A stretch of 64,000 nt of DNA from Ophiocordyceps camponoti-saundersi (nom. inval.) (GCA_003339415.1 PDHQ01000007.1:1-64000), one strand, 5' to 3'; shown: positions 10,130 through 22,962, numbered from the stretch's first letter. Translations and numbers: made by a program. Notes: a model not told the origin generated them from the letters alone.

Positions 10130-11868
10130 GTCGCGGGTTGCGATTTCAAAGGGCGGGGGTGGAAAAAGGTTCTTATTTAGGGAACGCTCTCTCTTCACCG
10201 TGTTTTTTTTTTATTTTTTTGGCTCATACTTTTTCATATCTTTGTTGTGCGCGAATTGCTTTTTGGGTCTTTTACTTGTCTTACTCTTTCTCGTGTATCT
10301 GGAGAAGAGGCATGCTGCGGTAGAGAGAGAGAGAGAGAGAAAGAGACAGGCCGTGTAAAGTGCGGGATAGGTACCTAGGTAGGCAGCTAGCCCACCTCGC
10401 TTTTTCCCCCAAGCACGAACCCCCCCAGCTCCCCTCCAGTCAACGACGACAGCAAAGCGGTCTTTTATCGTGAGCAAGTCGCTAATCCGTACAAGAGAAA
10501 GCACTCCTTCAAGATTGCACAACTCCGTATCGGAAAACTGCCTCTCACATCCCTGCTTCTTCTTCTTCATCTCACCCTGTCAACTGTCTCAGCCAGACAT
10601 ATCCAAACCCGCCACAACGCTCTCAGCTGACAAGCCCCGTCTATTCGACTCACTCACTCCTCCAACTCAACCACATCTCACCAAGAAATTCCCATCCATC
10701 CATCTGCACCTACCTAACCTAACCTACTCTCTTCTACCCGTCTCTACCCGCGCAAAAAAAGAACCCGAACCAATACATCCCCCGATGAAAACCCTCAACA
10801 GTCAACAGCAACCAATTCGGCAGCACACCCCCCCCTTTGAAAGAAAAGAAAAAAAATCCACACCAGCCACTCCTCCACCTAGCTTTAAAAAAAACATAGC
10901 GGCCCCGAACGCCGTCACGTCCCACACGGCCACACACACACACACATAGAGAGATAAACACCCACCCCCCTCCTCGAGGCTAAGCAAAGCAAAGGCCCTA
11001 AAATAAACGAAAGAAGAGGCTCCCGTCTCCGTGCATAGGTACATACTACATACGCCCCGTCCAGTACCTAGGTACCTGCATCCATACGCCCCACCCCCCA
11101 CCCTCTCTTCTCTCCTACTCCCGATAAAATCCCCCGCGCGCGAAAACGCATCAAGGACCTGAGGAAGCGCCAGCCACAGCACGTGATCGTCTCTCAGCCC
11201 TACCGTCTCAGCCTCGTCGGTGTACCTTTTAAATCCCATCAAGCATAAATAAAATAGTGGCAGAGAGAGAAAAAAAAAGGGGGGGAGGGGGGGTGTCCTG
11301 ATAATAGATCTACATATATCCCACCTACCTGCCAACTATCCGTACTTCATACATACATACATCTCTTCCATCCTGCGTCGTAAAAACGTCTTCATCACTT
11401 TTCCTTCTTCCTCTTCTTCTGCCTCTTCTTCTTCTTCTTCTTCTTCTTCTTCTGTATATGCCTCTTCTTACCCTCACCCTTCTCAAAAACTAGGTACACA
11501 AGGTAAAGAAACCTGCCTCCCTACCGACTTACCTACCTATCCATCCTCCTCCAAAACCATCTTCGTCCACAGGAGCTCGTATAAGAAAGCATCCTATCGA
11601 CGATACCCAAAACATAAAAACCATGTCCTCCCATCCACCCCCTGCACTGACCCCCTTTTTTTCTTCCTTCATTCATCATCAGCTCCCCAGATTCTGTACC
11701 GCCTCCCCGAGTAGATACATACATACATACATGCATACAACACTCCCGCTCAACCCATCACTCGCACACCTCCATACCTATTAGGTACCATGGCTCATCC
11801 ATCCCCTCGTCCTCTTCTCCCCCCTCTCTCTCCGCTCGTCGCATCCGTCCAACTCAATCTCGCAGCCT
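10130..11868. other. Long intergenic region
   Basis: No gene supported. It has low-complexity A/C-rich and CT-rich DNA, (GA)n near 10326-10340, (TTC)n at 11424-11453, (CATA)n near 11713-11730, and copies of the GGTACCTAGGTA motif at about 10371 and 11068. Several ORFs of 70-180 codons run through the simple sequence and are not credible. The right part probably holds the 3' untranslated region of the FAR1-type gene. Confidence 0.5.
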
Positions 11869-13278
11869 CTATCCCGCCGCGTTGCCGCCTGCCGCTGGGT
11901 TGCCCTCCGGGCCGGCTAGTCGCTCGCGCTGAACCATGACCCTCTGGTTGCAAATGTCGATAAACATCTCAAACTTTTGAATCAGCTTCTCCTTCTCTTC
12001 TAGCTTCTCCTTGAGATCGTCAATCTCTTTTTGCTTCTCCTCTTCCACCTTCTTCAGGTCTTCGCGCGCCTTGGCCAGCTCTCTCCGAAGCTCCGCTCGG
12101 ATCCGATCCTCCGACGACGGCTGCGGCTTCGTATAGATGGCCGGCCGGTTTTCCGCCAGTTCCGTCGTCACCTTTTGGGGGTTGCGGTTGATGGCCGCCC
12201 GCGCGTTGTAAATGTCTCGCGGGAGCAGGTGGCAGTCGGGGTTCTCGTTTTGCAGAATCTGCAGCGTCTCCGACACGCCGGCGCCTGAAGGGTGGTGAAG
12301 AAAGAAATTCAATCGTCAGCGGCAAACATAGACACGACGTTACCCGTCTCGGGACGACTCACCATTCTCCTTGAGCTGCTTCACCGCAGCCACCATCTTG
12401 CTGTCCAGCTTGCGTGCGGCCGGGTGGTGCGACGGGCTCTCGCTGGGCCCGTGGTTGTGCTGCAGGTGGGCCGGGTCTGGCCGATAGCGGATCGTCCACT
12501 GCGTCCGCTGCTCGATGGCGAAGAAGCCGAAAGGGCAGTCGCATTTGCGCGACGACGTCTTGCGCTTGCGGAATTCGGGACTCACCCGGCTCGGTGGCTT
12601 CCCGGCTCGATCGCAAACAAAGAGCACCTTCTTCAAGCCCGGAACCGTCTTCTTAGATCTGCCTATGACGATGGCGTAGCCCACCGAAGTGCAGTACCGC
12701 AACACCGCCTTTTGCACGGCATCGAGCGTGGCGTAGCTGCCGCCTTCCGGGGGTGGCGACATCATTACCCCTAGCGGCTGCGACGGTACGTACGAAGGGT
12801 CGTTGAGGAGCTTGGAATCTAGACCGCTGCCTTCGTTCTCCCCATCGTGTTGACTGTCCATGTCCATGTCGTCGGCTGCATCGTCCTGCTGCTCTGCCTC
12901 TTGTTGCTGTTGCTGCTGCTGTTGAGGCGAGGCCTGAGCCTGCTGGCTCTGCTGTACTTGTGCCACCTGCGGTTGCGGCTGTGACTGGGCTTGGGGCTGC
13001 TGCTGCGATTGGGGCACCTGTTGGGGCTGAGGCTGGGGCGTGTGTTGCTGTTGGGGTGTCGGCTGTTGCGATGATGTCGACTGCGCATGTTGATGTGGAT
13101 GTTGTGGATGTTGCTGCTGTGGCTGCTGCTGCTGTTGCTGCTGTTGCTGCTGCTGCGGCGTCGGCTGCGGTGTATGCTGCTGCTGACCCTGCTGCTGATG
13201 CGGGTGCTGGTGTGGATGAGGGTGATGCGGATGATGGTGCTGCTGCTGAGCCTGCTGGGCCTGCTGGACCTGCTGAGC

Positions 13279-13309
<31 letters not shown>

Positions 13310-14250
13310 GGAGGCGGGGGCGGCGCTTGCGCTTGCGGCGGCGGGTGCTGATGTTGCTGCTGAGGCGGTGGCGGCGGTTTGTGTTGTTGCTGCGGGAGAG
13401 GGTGTCCCTGATGCGACTGACGTGCCTGGTGTCCCGGGTGGGCCTGGTGCACCGGATGGCCAGGATGGCCAGGATGGCCGGGGTGGCCGGGGTGAGTCGG
13501 ATGAGCCTGGTGTGCTTGATGTACTTGATGAGCGGCATGAGCTTGATGTTGTTGGTGATGGGCCTGCTGCTGCTGGGTATGGTGTTGTTGGTGTTGTTGA
13601 TGTTGATGTTGCTGCGTCGGCGGAGGCGGTTGCTGTTGTTGCTGCTGCGCTGACGGCGGCTGAGGTTGGGCCTGCTGCTGCGGCGTGGGAGGTTGTTGCT
13701 GTTGAGCATGAACAGGATGACCCGGATGGGATTGATGGGAGGAGGGGTGAGGTTGCTGCTGGTGCTGCTGCTGGTGCTGCTGTTGATGCTGCTGGTGCTG
13801 CTGGTGCTGTTGGTGATGCTGCTGCTGGTGTTGGGGGTGCTGCGGATGGGACAGAATCGGCTCGTGCTGAACAGACTGACCGATGCCGCTGGGAAACATC
13901 ATCGGCGGCGGGTTCGACTGGGCCTGCATCTGCTGCCTAGGCGGCACTGCCCTCTGGCGCTGGACACCGATGGCGTTTGGCACATGGTTGTTAGGTGCGC
14001 GAGAGGAAGGATGGCCGTTGCTATTCGGGGGAGCAGCAAAGAGATGCTGGGTGAATGACCCCTGCGGTGGCTGCTGCGGCGCGTAGGCCTGTGGCTGATA
14101 CGGCGACGCGGCATGAGGAGCGGGAGACTGCTTGTTTTGCTGATGTTGATTCGAGTGAGAGGGAGCAAAGCCAGCGGTGCGACGGAGTCCGGCCTGGGAA
14201 AAGCTGAGGCCGGCATGGGGGTTGGAGCCGGAGGGGCCGAGGCTCGACAT
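11869..14250 (-). CDS. Gln/His-rich protein with FAR1-type (WRKY-GCM1 fold) DNA-binding domain
   Basis: Two exons, 12363-14250 and 11869-12284, give 767 aa. The intron has GTGAGT..CAG ends and AATG|GCGCC phase. Residues about 1-480 are low-complexity, with long poly-Gln runs, HQQHQQ and repeated HPGH/HQAH units. Residues about 500-605 form a FAR1/WRKY-GCM1-like zinc domain: VLFVCDRAG, then RKCDCPFGF, a conserved Trp, and HLQHNHGPS supplying Cys-Cys-His-His ligands. A charged coiled coil follows at about 690-740 (EDLKKVEEEKQKEIDDLKEK). FAR1 domains derive from Mutator-like transposases; no transposase core is present, so this is probably a domesticated DNA-binding or transcription protein. Targets are unknown. 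The simple repeats may vary in length between strains. Confidence 0.82.
12890..13830 (-). repeat. Coding CAG/CAC-rich triplet repeat tract
   Basis: This part of the FAR1-type gene encodes interleaved poly-Gln and Gln/His/Pro repeats, including five tandem HPG units near 13440-13500 and an uninterrupted poly-Gln run near 13280-13310. The antisense reading frames over this tract are long, open and Ala- or Leu-rich, but only because the sequence is repetitive. Confidence 0.85.
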
Positions 14251-17228
14251 GGTGGAGTTTTTTTTTTCTCGTTCTCTTTTGTGATTTGGTTTTTTTTTCC
14301 CTTGGACTCTTTTCTCTCTAACCTCCCGTCTCTCTCTGTTTGCTCTGCTCGGCACGTCGAAGCCGAGAGGGCAAGCGGCGTCTGAGGACCGATGTAGCTT
14401 CGCGATGCCGAACCAGTAGAGAAGACACAGGACGAAAATTCCCGGTGTCTATTATTTTTCGTGCACGCGTCCGGGTAAAAAAAAAAACCGGGGAAAAAGA
14501 CGACGGAGATGAAGTCACGAAAAAGCCGGAAAAAAGATCAATAGAGACGCGGCTCCAGTCGCGTCTCTGCCCAACCGGCAGCGTCGCCGGTGAGGAAGAG
14601 AAGAGAAGGGAAAAAAAAAAGAGACGACGGCCGGTTCAGCCGGTTCGGGGTGATGGGCTCGTCGACCTGAGGCCCCCTCCCCCCCCCTCCCGTGGTGGCG
14701 GAATCTGTCTTGTCCCTTTCCCCCCCCCCGCCGGGACAGGAGATCGACTTGTTCGTCGTCTTCGTCGTCGTCGTCGTCGTCGTCTTCGTCTTCAACGTCG
14801 TCTTCAACGTCGTCGTTGTTCGTCGAGCGGCTCAAGCAAAACCCTGGACCTGGTTTGGGGGTGTCGTTAATGGCCCTGGGCTGGAGGAGGCGTGGAAGTG
14901 CGTGCTGGGCAGAGGTGTGGCCAGAAGAAGGGAGGAGTGACATGAGTGGGTTTTTTTTTTAATTTGAGGGAAGGAGGGGGGGAGAAGGCCTAAGGGAGGG
15001 GGGGCGCGCGGCCGCCGCGGAGCCTTTTATTAGGTCTCTGAGCTTTTTTTTGGGGGGGGGGGGGGTGGGCGGTCGGGGGTGGAGGAGGGGGGAGGGAGAA
15101 GGGGAAGGGGGGGGGCGCACACTGCGAAGGAGAGTTTGCGGGGGAAGGGGGTTGGTTGGACGAATAGATGGATATTTTATTCTTCCTCTCCGGCTCTTGT
15201 GGAGTGCTTACAGACGATACTTGTCATCTACCAGGTCCCTTTCTGCCCTTGCCAGGCCTGCAGGCTACATCAAGCCAAATCCAAAATAAATCCTTTGCCG
15301 CGACCACCCGGAAGCCAGTCGATTTTTACCTCGATGAGCTTCTTGCTGTCCCAACCGGCCAAAGCGCACTTTGATCTAGCATTAGGTACATATTCTCCCC
15401 CCTTGACAAGTGACAACACACACACACCAGACTATCACTCTGCCATCATGTGTACATATATCTCTTCTCTCTCCTTTCCAGGCTCGTCTGTGCCCTTTTT
15501 TCTTCCCTCCCTCTTGTCTTGTTTGTACAGCGAGTGGAATACCTGTGTACCTACCTATACAGCCCCTCTCGATTCCTCCACACGAGACAGATCAACTCCG
15601 GTGGCGTCGAGGAGGGCATCAACCGCCTTTGGGTAGGTACCTGACGCCATCGGTAACCGCTATTATTAGGTAGCGTTAGATAGGTGCCCAATGGCGACTT
15701 TAGGGCAAACACGGCACCTATGTACGTACGAACACACTCGAGGGCTCTCTGCCGACCTACTAGCAAAGCCGTTGTCGCCTAGTATACTTGTGGCTCGCGT
15801 ACCCGTGTCGTGTCACCGAGCTACTCCCGAAGACACGTGCTCATAGAGACCTTGCCTACTAGGTACCTTCCACAGCACGTCAACGAATAGGCTCTTTTTT
15901 AAACGCCGAATACTTTTCACATAGGGCCGATATATAGAGAGAGGGGGAGAAGAAGAAGAAGGATTATTGATCGACTTGCAAAAACTCTTCCAAGAATTAC
16001 AAACAAAATCCCCGTCTTTAAAAGTAACTTCCATCTCCGTGGATAACACTTACGAAATACCTTATCTGCACACCACTATCATCATCGTCATCGTCATCAT
16101 CGTCCGCTTTACGACGCAGGCCCAATGCCTCACCAGTCGGATACATGGCAGCAGAGGTAACAGACCAACCAGCTGACGCTTTCTCATCCCCATCTCCATC
16201 CTTCATCTTCCTCCCTCCCTCCTCTCGCACCTCCCGTGGCGCCAACAAAAAAATAACAACACATATATACACACACACATGAAAAAGAAGCAATCCGACC
16301 TCGCTCGGCTGCTACTTATACTCCACCTATTTTACCTAACAGCTCAACATCAGCCTCGCCTCTTCTTTCTTCAAAAGGAACTAAAAATCAGCTCTCTCTG
16401 TCCAGGTAATTTCCTTCCTTCGCTATCCGTACCAGCTATGCGTAGTAGCCAGGTGGTAGGTACCACCACTACCAGTATAGACTCACCCCGAAAGTGGCGC
16501 AGATGGTGGCGTCGCTTTATCCGTGAGGGTATCCGTACCTACCTACCTAACTCCCCTACCATGAACCCCCCCCCCCCCCCCTAAATCCCCAGAACCTCCA
16601 CAGGGCCAGTAAGCTTATTGGCCCGCTATCTGACGGAATTAAAGATGCTTGTAAAAAAAAAACAAAAGCTGACCGATGGCATGTTTTACCTTTCTCTTCT
16701 CCAGACTCCCATCGCTTCCCATCATCGATTCTCTGCGCCACTTACGCCATCAATTCAGCCGTCTCCTCCCCAGAACACACGGGGGGGGAACGAGGGGAGG
16801 GAAAAAAAAGAGGTCACGTGATATTCCTTTTCTAGCCTCAACCGGGTTGAATGAAAGTGAGTTCCGATCTCGGGACGACTTCTTACGAGCCCTTCTCACA
16901 TTAGTATTCTACCATGCACCTGATGTATGATATTGATATGTGAGTCTATGTGTATGTATGTATGTACACAGCACAGTGAAGAGTGCTAGTCAAGGCTGAC
17001 CATCAACACACACACACTCACGCACATAAACGGTCACGCCTCTTCTCATCCACACCGGGAAATGCCACTCAGCCAAAATCCAATCTCTCCATCGGCTATG
17101 CTGTGTAACCGCGCCGGGTTGATGCAGGAACCCCCCTCCCCTGCTCCGGAATACCATCGGTGCCGTCGCCGTAGACGTCGTCATCGTTGCTCCTCCCTCG
17201 AGCCATCACCGACCCCTAATCTAATACG

Positions 17229-17287
<59 letters not shown>

Positions 17288-17652
17288 CCCTCCCTCCCCC
17301 CCTCCCCCCCCCCCCCCCCCCCCCCCTCTCTACCATTCGGCANNNNNNNNNNCCCGCCCCGGAATACCCTCGGTGCCCTCGGCGTAGACGTCTTCCTCGT
17401 TTCCCCTCCCTCGAGGCATCCCCGCCCCCTAATCTAAACCCCCCCCCCCCCCCCCCCGGCCCCCCTTCCTTTCCCTTCCTTTCCCTTCTCATCCCCGTTT
17501 CGCTCCGTCCCGTCCCGTCTCGAGGCGGAGCTCGTGTTTTAATATCATTCAAAGACAAAGAAAGCTGGTTGCTGGTTTCGGCTGACAATCGACAACGACT
17601 CAACTTGCCGTCACAACTAAAAACATATCAAAGAATGGGGGAGGAAAAGACT
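14251..17652. other. Long intergenic region with homopolymers and an assembly gap
   Basis: No gene supported over 3.4 kb. It holds the upstream region of the FAR1-type gene (starts at 14250, minus) and the 3' side of the Lam-type gene. It contains (CGT)n near 14757-14815, poly-G runs near 15050-15065, poly-C near 16567-16583, (ATC/GTC)n near 16078-16100, very long poly-C tracts at 17230-17335 and ten Ns at 17343-17352. ORFs here are low-complexity or span the Ns and are not believed. Confidence 0.5.
17146..17447. repeat. Near-duplicate sequence flanking a 10-N gap (probable assembly artefact)
   Basis: About 80 bp beginning GAATACCATCGGTGCCGTCG (from about 17149) recurs beyond the gap as GAATACCCTCGGTGCCCTCG (from about 17361). 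Each copy ends in CTAATCTA followed by poly-C. Most differences are another base changed to C. This fits poor base calls around a long poly-C tract better than a true tandem duplication. Confidence 0.7.
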
Positions 17653-20600
17653 TCATAGCCCCCCGCGGCCCCGGTCGCTCTTCTCCGCCAGCTCCCGTAG
17701 CACTTTGAGCTTCTCCTCCGTCACCCGGATCGCTTCCTTCATCTCCCGCTCATCCATCTGCCCCTCTCGCAGCTTGTCCTCCAAGTTGTGCCGTCTCTTC
17801 TCTGCCTTGTCCGAGTTCAACCGATCTAGTCCCGCCCGCTCGTCGAGCCACTCCCACAATTCGCTCTCTTCCCGTCGCCACATGTCCTCGTACATGGCCA
17901 GTCGCCCGTGGCCGTAGAGCATGTCGCCCCCGTATGGCCCTGTGCTCTTGGTCGGCGCTGACCCGTACCCGAACCACATGGCCACCAGCAGGCCGACCAG
18001 GAGCCCGTACATGACGTTGCCCGTCAGCACCGGCCCGACCAGCTCCATACACGGCTCTACCAAGCCTCGCACCGGCTCCAGCGGACCCCAGTCACTTCTC
18101 TTCGTCGTTTTTGATCCGCCGCTCTTCTCCGCCCCGCTGTCTGCCGTCTGCAACATCTTGCTCTTCTTGGCCTTCTTGCGTGCCCTGCCCGGACCGTGGC
18201 CGGCCGCCGTTCCGTGCCGGGGCCGTGCCGACGTCGCCGCTCGGAGGGCGGCGAAGAGGTCCTTGCAGTACTGGACCTGGCCGTCACCGACACCCTTCTC
18301 GATCGGTCCTGATGCCACCGCCGTTAGCCGTCATTTATCGTCATCATCATCATGATCCCAGGAGTAAATCACCTTTCAGCCAGCTCTTGCCTGACCACTC
18401 CGTCATACAGTTGACCTGCATTCGCGTCGAGTTATTTTCCGCCCACGATAGGCAATATTTCGTCTTGACCGTAAAGACGTTTCCGCTCGGCACGTCTGGC
18501 GTCTGCGTAGTCACGTTCAGGTTGACGGCCTTCTCAACGTCAAAGTTCTCCACCGTCTCCGCCACTATGCACTTGGTCTGTTTCGGTCCGATCGAGGCAT
18601 TGAGCGGCTTGATGTATGTGTAGTGTCGAGTTCGCGTATCGGGGCCGAGGCCTGTTCTGTCCTCCATCTGCAGGTCGAAGCATTTTTGGTCACCCGTCAA
18701 CCACTTGGTCATCCACTCGACCGAGCCGGAGCCGAAGACGAGGCTAAAGACCTTGCCGAGGGGCGCCGCGATCACTTCGTCCGCCACCACCTTGTCGTAG
18801 TGAGTCGCCGAGTCGCCGCAGTCGGTGGGCGGATGCGCGGTTGGTCCCAGAAAGTCCGCCAAACCGGCCGGCGACGACGGCGCTTCCCTCGAAACGTCGG
18901 CCGCGCCGCCCGTAGCTGCCGTCATGCCCGACACCTTGCGACCCGCAGGCGTTTCTGTCTCGGCGTCGGCGCTCGTCAGCTCCGTGGGCTGCGTGTCGGC
19001 CGCGTACTCATGTCCCTCGTCGTAGAAGTCGTCGTCGTCGTCGTCATCATCATCGTCCTCTTCGTCGTCGTCATCGTCACTGTCGTCGTCCGAATCCGAG
19101 GCCGCTTGCGTTTCGTGCTCCTGTATCGAGGGCTCGGCATCGACCTTTTCCGTCTTATCGCCTCCTGTTCCGTCCAACCTAACGCCGTTGAGGGTGCTTT
19201 TGAGTGTCGGATGTCCAAGTTTCCATATATTGACAATGAGGTCGTACGTCGCGTCTCGGCTGGTGAAGCTGGCGAAGATGTGTTTGGCGTGCAGTGTCGA
19301 GATCATGAGCCCGTTCCGAAAGACGAGAGCCGTGCTTCGCTTCTCAACGGACACTATCTCGTCGAAGCTCATAACCAGCGTCGTCGTCCAGCCGAGAATG
19401 TTGCTGCTGAAGCAGAGGTGGCCCTCGGAGACGTATAGCCGACCATGAGCGAGAATCTCCCTTTGCAGGGCACAGCTGTAGTCCTCGATGAGGAAATCGT
19501 CGTCGGGCACGCTCTTGAAGAGACTATGAAAATCGCGATTTCGCTTCTTACTGGCGATGGCGAATCCCGTCAGCTTGGGAGTGGCAAAGCCAGTCGTAGA
19601 CTGAACGATGGAGCCAAGCGCCGCAGCCCTCATGCTTGCCGCATTCGCCGAGCTTCTGCGCTTCTTATGCGGCTTGTGGGCGCTTCGGGTGCTGGCGGCG
19701 CGCGCGATGGAGCTCTTGCTATCGGCCTCGGCGTGCGAGGGCGAGGGCTCCCCGGCAGAGGCCTCCGCCAGGGAGTGGGGTCTGCTGAACGATTCCTCTG
19801 GGAAGGTCCCTTGTCCGCGTAGATGAGAGTCGGCCGGGGCCGAGTCAGACCGGAATCTCAGGTCGACGGGTTCGGAGAGCTTCGCGGCAGTCGGGGGCGC
19901 CGCGGGGCCGGCAGGCTCCGGAATGCCGAGATGGCTGAGGCTCAAATCGCCAGAGCCGAGCGTCTGCACCGTCGACTCCTTCCTGGAATCCATACTCAGG
20001 TCGGATGAGTGCTTCGATGCGAAGGAAGACGTGAAAGAAGGCTCGGTCTCGGTGCGGGCGGAGGTTGACGGGGGAGACGACCTAGCGAGACTAGTGCGGC
20101 TCTTGTTGCCGCCGCCGGGGATATTGTTGCTTAATGTGTTGGCCGCGGTTTGGGCGGCGGATATGACAGACGAGAAGAAGCCGCCGCTAGGCGTATTCTG
20201 GCCGCTCTCGGCGATTGGCGTGGGCGACGCGATGACGGTCTTTGATAGCTTGCTAGGCACAGTGGCGGCATATACCGACGACTTTTTTCTCCAGGATGCG
20301 CTCATGCTCTGGTCCGGATCGCTGCCATGAGGGCTTGAATGGGGGCTGGAACCATTCGAGGTCTGCGACTGATGGGCTTCGTCGACGACAGCAGACTCGT
20401 GTGGTGTCGGCGGCGTGCTCACAATCAAGGGCGTTGTCGCCTTGTCGGTTGCCGTCAGGGCTCGGGCCAAGTGCGTATCGAGGGTCAACGGTCTCGGAGG
20501 CGCCTCTTGGTTGGGGGCTGCTGTTGGAGGCTCAGGGGCCGGGTCAAGCTCGGCGTCGTCGGCCTGGGCGGTCGAGGGAGGCTGGAGAAGCGATTGAGGA

Positions 20601-21333
20601 GAGAGATGATTTGCTTGTACCTCTGGCGACGACGTTGTCAGGTAGCCGATTTGGGACGGATGAGCCGAGATGGGGGCGGGACGACGAGCTGCGGGTGGAG
20701 TCGTATCGGAAGCGGGTCGCTGTCTGGCCAGTTTGGGATTAGTTAGTTAGGGTGAGGCCATCCTGAGTTGAGTAGGCGGTATGTAGAGGTAGGTAGGTAG
20801 CGTGTATGTATGTATGTATGTGAAGAGACGAAGCAAAAATGGAAGATGAGTAAAACACTTGGGCAAAGAAACGGTCAACGGGGAGTGTGTCTGTCTGTCT
20901 GTATGGATATATGGATGTGGATGTGTATCCGTTGCAGTGTCTATCTATGTATGTATGTATGTGTGTCTGGGTGTATGGAGACTGGGAAAAGAAGAGAAAA
21001 AGAAAAAAACACAGTTCAGCAAGGGAGGCATAAGCTTAGTAGTAGAATAGTAAACAACTTCAATGGCCCACGAGACTCCCGAGTCAGGTGGAGAAAAGTG
21101 GTCGTTACAACTTACGGCTGGTCATGCTCAACCTGCTCCAGGCTTGCGTCGCAGGAGCCAACATCTTCGTCGCTCCTGGAAGGCCAGGCGCTGAGGCATG
21201 TGTCGCCGTCGACACCATCGATCGTCGACGGCGGTCCGAGGGAGGAGGAGTCGTCGTTGGCCGTCTTGTGTCTCCTGGTCTTTCTCTTGACGGTGGAGAT
21301 GGCCTTGGGTAGAAGCTTGCCAAGCCCGTCCAT
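17653..21333 (-). CDS. GRAM and VASt domain sterol-transfer protein (Lam/Ysp family)
   Basis: Three exons, 21116-21333, 18373-20723 and 17653-18308, give 1074 aa, with all phases consistent. It starts MDGLGKLLPKAISTVKRK, followed by a long Ser/Pro-rich region. A GRAM domain lies at about 465-575 (HSLFKSVPDDDFLIEDYSC, ILGWTTTLVMSFDEIVSVEK). A long Asp/Glu stretch follows at about 620-640, then a VASt (StART-like) domain at about 714-880, then one transmembrane helix at about 958-980 (GNVMYGLLVGLLVAMWFG) and a charged coiled-coil tail. Lam/Ysp proteins sit in the ER at membrane contact sites and carry sterols between membranes. Intron 1 (20724-21115, 392 nt) is unusually long here and rich in GTAT repeats. 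Intron 2 (18309-18372) joins SWLK to GPIEKG. Confidence 0.9.
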
Positions 21334-21768
21334 GGTTTGGATCCGCCTCGGCTGTTGCAGGTAAAAAGCGAATGTGCTCTGTCTCGTCAACTAGAACGGC
21401 GCGCGGCAGGCTGCATGTTGTTGCTTCTTATGTATGCATGTCTGTCTGTACGGGATAGTATGTGTGTGCGTGTGTGCGTGTGTGTATGTATGCTCTGTAC
21501 TAAGTCTGCATGGAGAGGGGACAGGACCACCCATGCACCTTGTTGGCTCGATTGCGTACTTGCTTGAGGGAAAGAGAGAGAGAGAGAGACGAAGAGAAAG
21601 AGAGAGGACAAAAGAGAGAGGGCAACAACAAGAGAGAGAGAGAAAGACGGAAATACAGAAGGCAAAAAGCCTGCGAGAGGCCAACAGAGGCAGCCGAGCT
21701 CGTGACGACATGGTGACATTGAACGAGGTACCGAATCAGACACACACGACAGTGACGACACACACACA

Positions 21769-21810
<42 letters not shown>

Positions 21811-22962
21811 TGTGTAGTACATACATACATACATACCTGCATACGCACGCACAAACCGGTATACCTAGACAATCTTTACCTAAAGCAAATCAAAATTTCA
21901 TCATCGGTGAAGGAAGCCGTTGATGATGAAATGGCGATTCCTTTGCACAGCCTCAACACATGTAGAATGATAGGTACCTTGCCTACCACTACGGGGACAC
22001 ATGGACGCTGGCACCGCCGCAGAGTGGCTGGTACATACAACAGGCGCAGCGTCTCCCTCAACCACGCTTCCCTCCCCTGCCCATTACAAGTCATTTTTTT
22101 TGCACTTTCCAAACTTGCAAGATCCGTCCTCCGGACATCTGGGACATCGGCATCTGACATGTAGTATGCATTTATGCCCTCGTGGTCCATGCCGTGTGCC
22201 GTGGCGAATACTACCTGAAAGAGGCTCCGCCCGCCGCTCCGGTGAGGCTGCTTACTCCGTCCCAGCTCTCTCTAGCCCAGTCCGGGGGGGGGGGAGGGGG
22301 GGGAGCGCTCGGCGGCAATTACCGTTGACTCCTCAGTTTGACAAGCACAGCAGCATCCGTAGCCCGCCCTGGAAACACCTGGCCATTGACTTCATAAACC
22401 CCCTCCCCCCCCCCACACTTTTAGCAAGAGGGATCTCCATCCGCCATACGGGAGTACATAGCAAGAAACTCTCTGGAATGGAAGCAAGCATGTCCCTGGC
22501 TTTCGTTTGCCCTGCCACCATCCGGCGCTGGGCAACCCACCAAGCGGAATTGAGGAAGTTTGTCGGTCGGCTGCACCACAAGCCGGCGAGGGAGAAGGGG
22601 GAAGGGGGGGGGGGGGGGGGTGAATGAAGCTGTCGACATGACTAGCCCATCTCGTTCAAACATTCATCTTGATTCATCTCTACTAAAGGTAGGTATCCGT
22701 ACCTGGCAATACGCACATAGCCGTAGCCGTATCCGTACACACATACCTACATACATACATGATACATCCTTCAAGATGACATGGTCAAGTTTCTCCCCTC
22801 CCCTCCCCCCTATAACCCCGGCTGACCCATGAAACGCGCCAATTCACCGTCTAATTACATTTTACACGCACCCTGACTCGGAACCCCCCCACTCTCCCGT
22901 CTTCGGGGATTTACTCAGGGAGACCCCAGCCGCCTGCGACTCATGCTCGAGGCGAAACGCCG
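21334..22962. other. Intergenic region with microsatellites
   Basis: No gene supported. It holds the upstream region of the Lam-type gene and the 3' flank of the GT15 gene. It includes (GT)n near 21462-21485, (GA)n near 21570-21640, (CA)n-(CT)n at 21759-21807, and poly-G runs near 22277 and 22604. A short antisense or sense ORF appears at many points but none has a recognisable motif. Confidence 0.5.
21759..21807. repeat. (CA)n-(CT)n compound microsatellite
   Basis: Six CA units run directly into about eighteen CT units upstream of the Lam-type gene. Confidence 0.9.

Noticed and set aside
10470..11335. Several 100-180 codon frames left of the FAR1-type gene
   Set aside because: Low-complexity composition, overlapping frames on both strands, no motifs or splice support.
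12960..14058. Long plus-strand frames rich in Ala, Leu or Val opposite the FAR1-type gene
   Set aside because: They are the antisense of CAG/CAC triplet repeats; simple triplet DNA stays open in several frames. The minus-strand frame contains the zinc domain and splices cleanly.
17062..17658. Pro-rich 198-codon frame spanning the Ns
   Set aside because: Made of poly-C homopolymer and unknown bases; not a gene.
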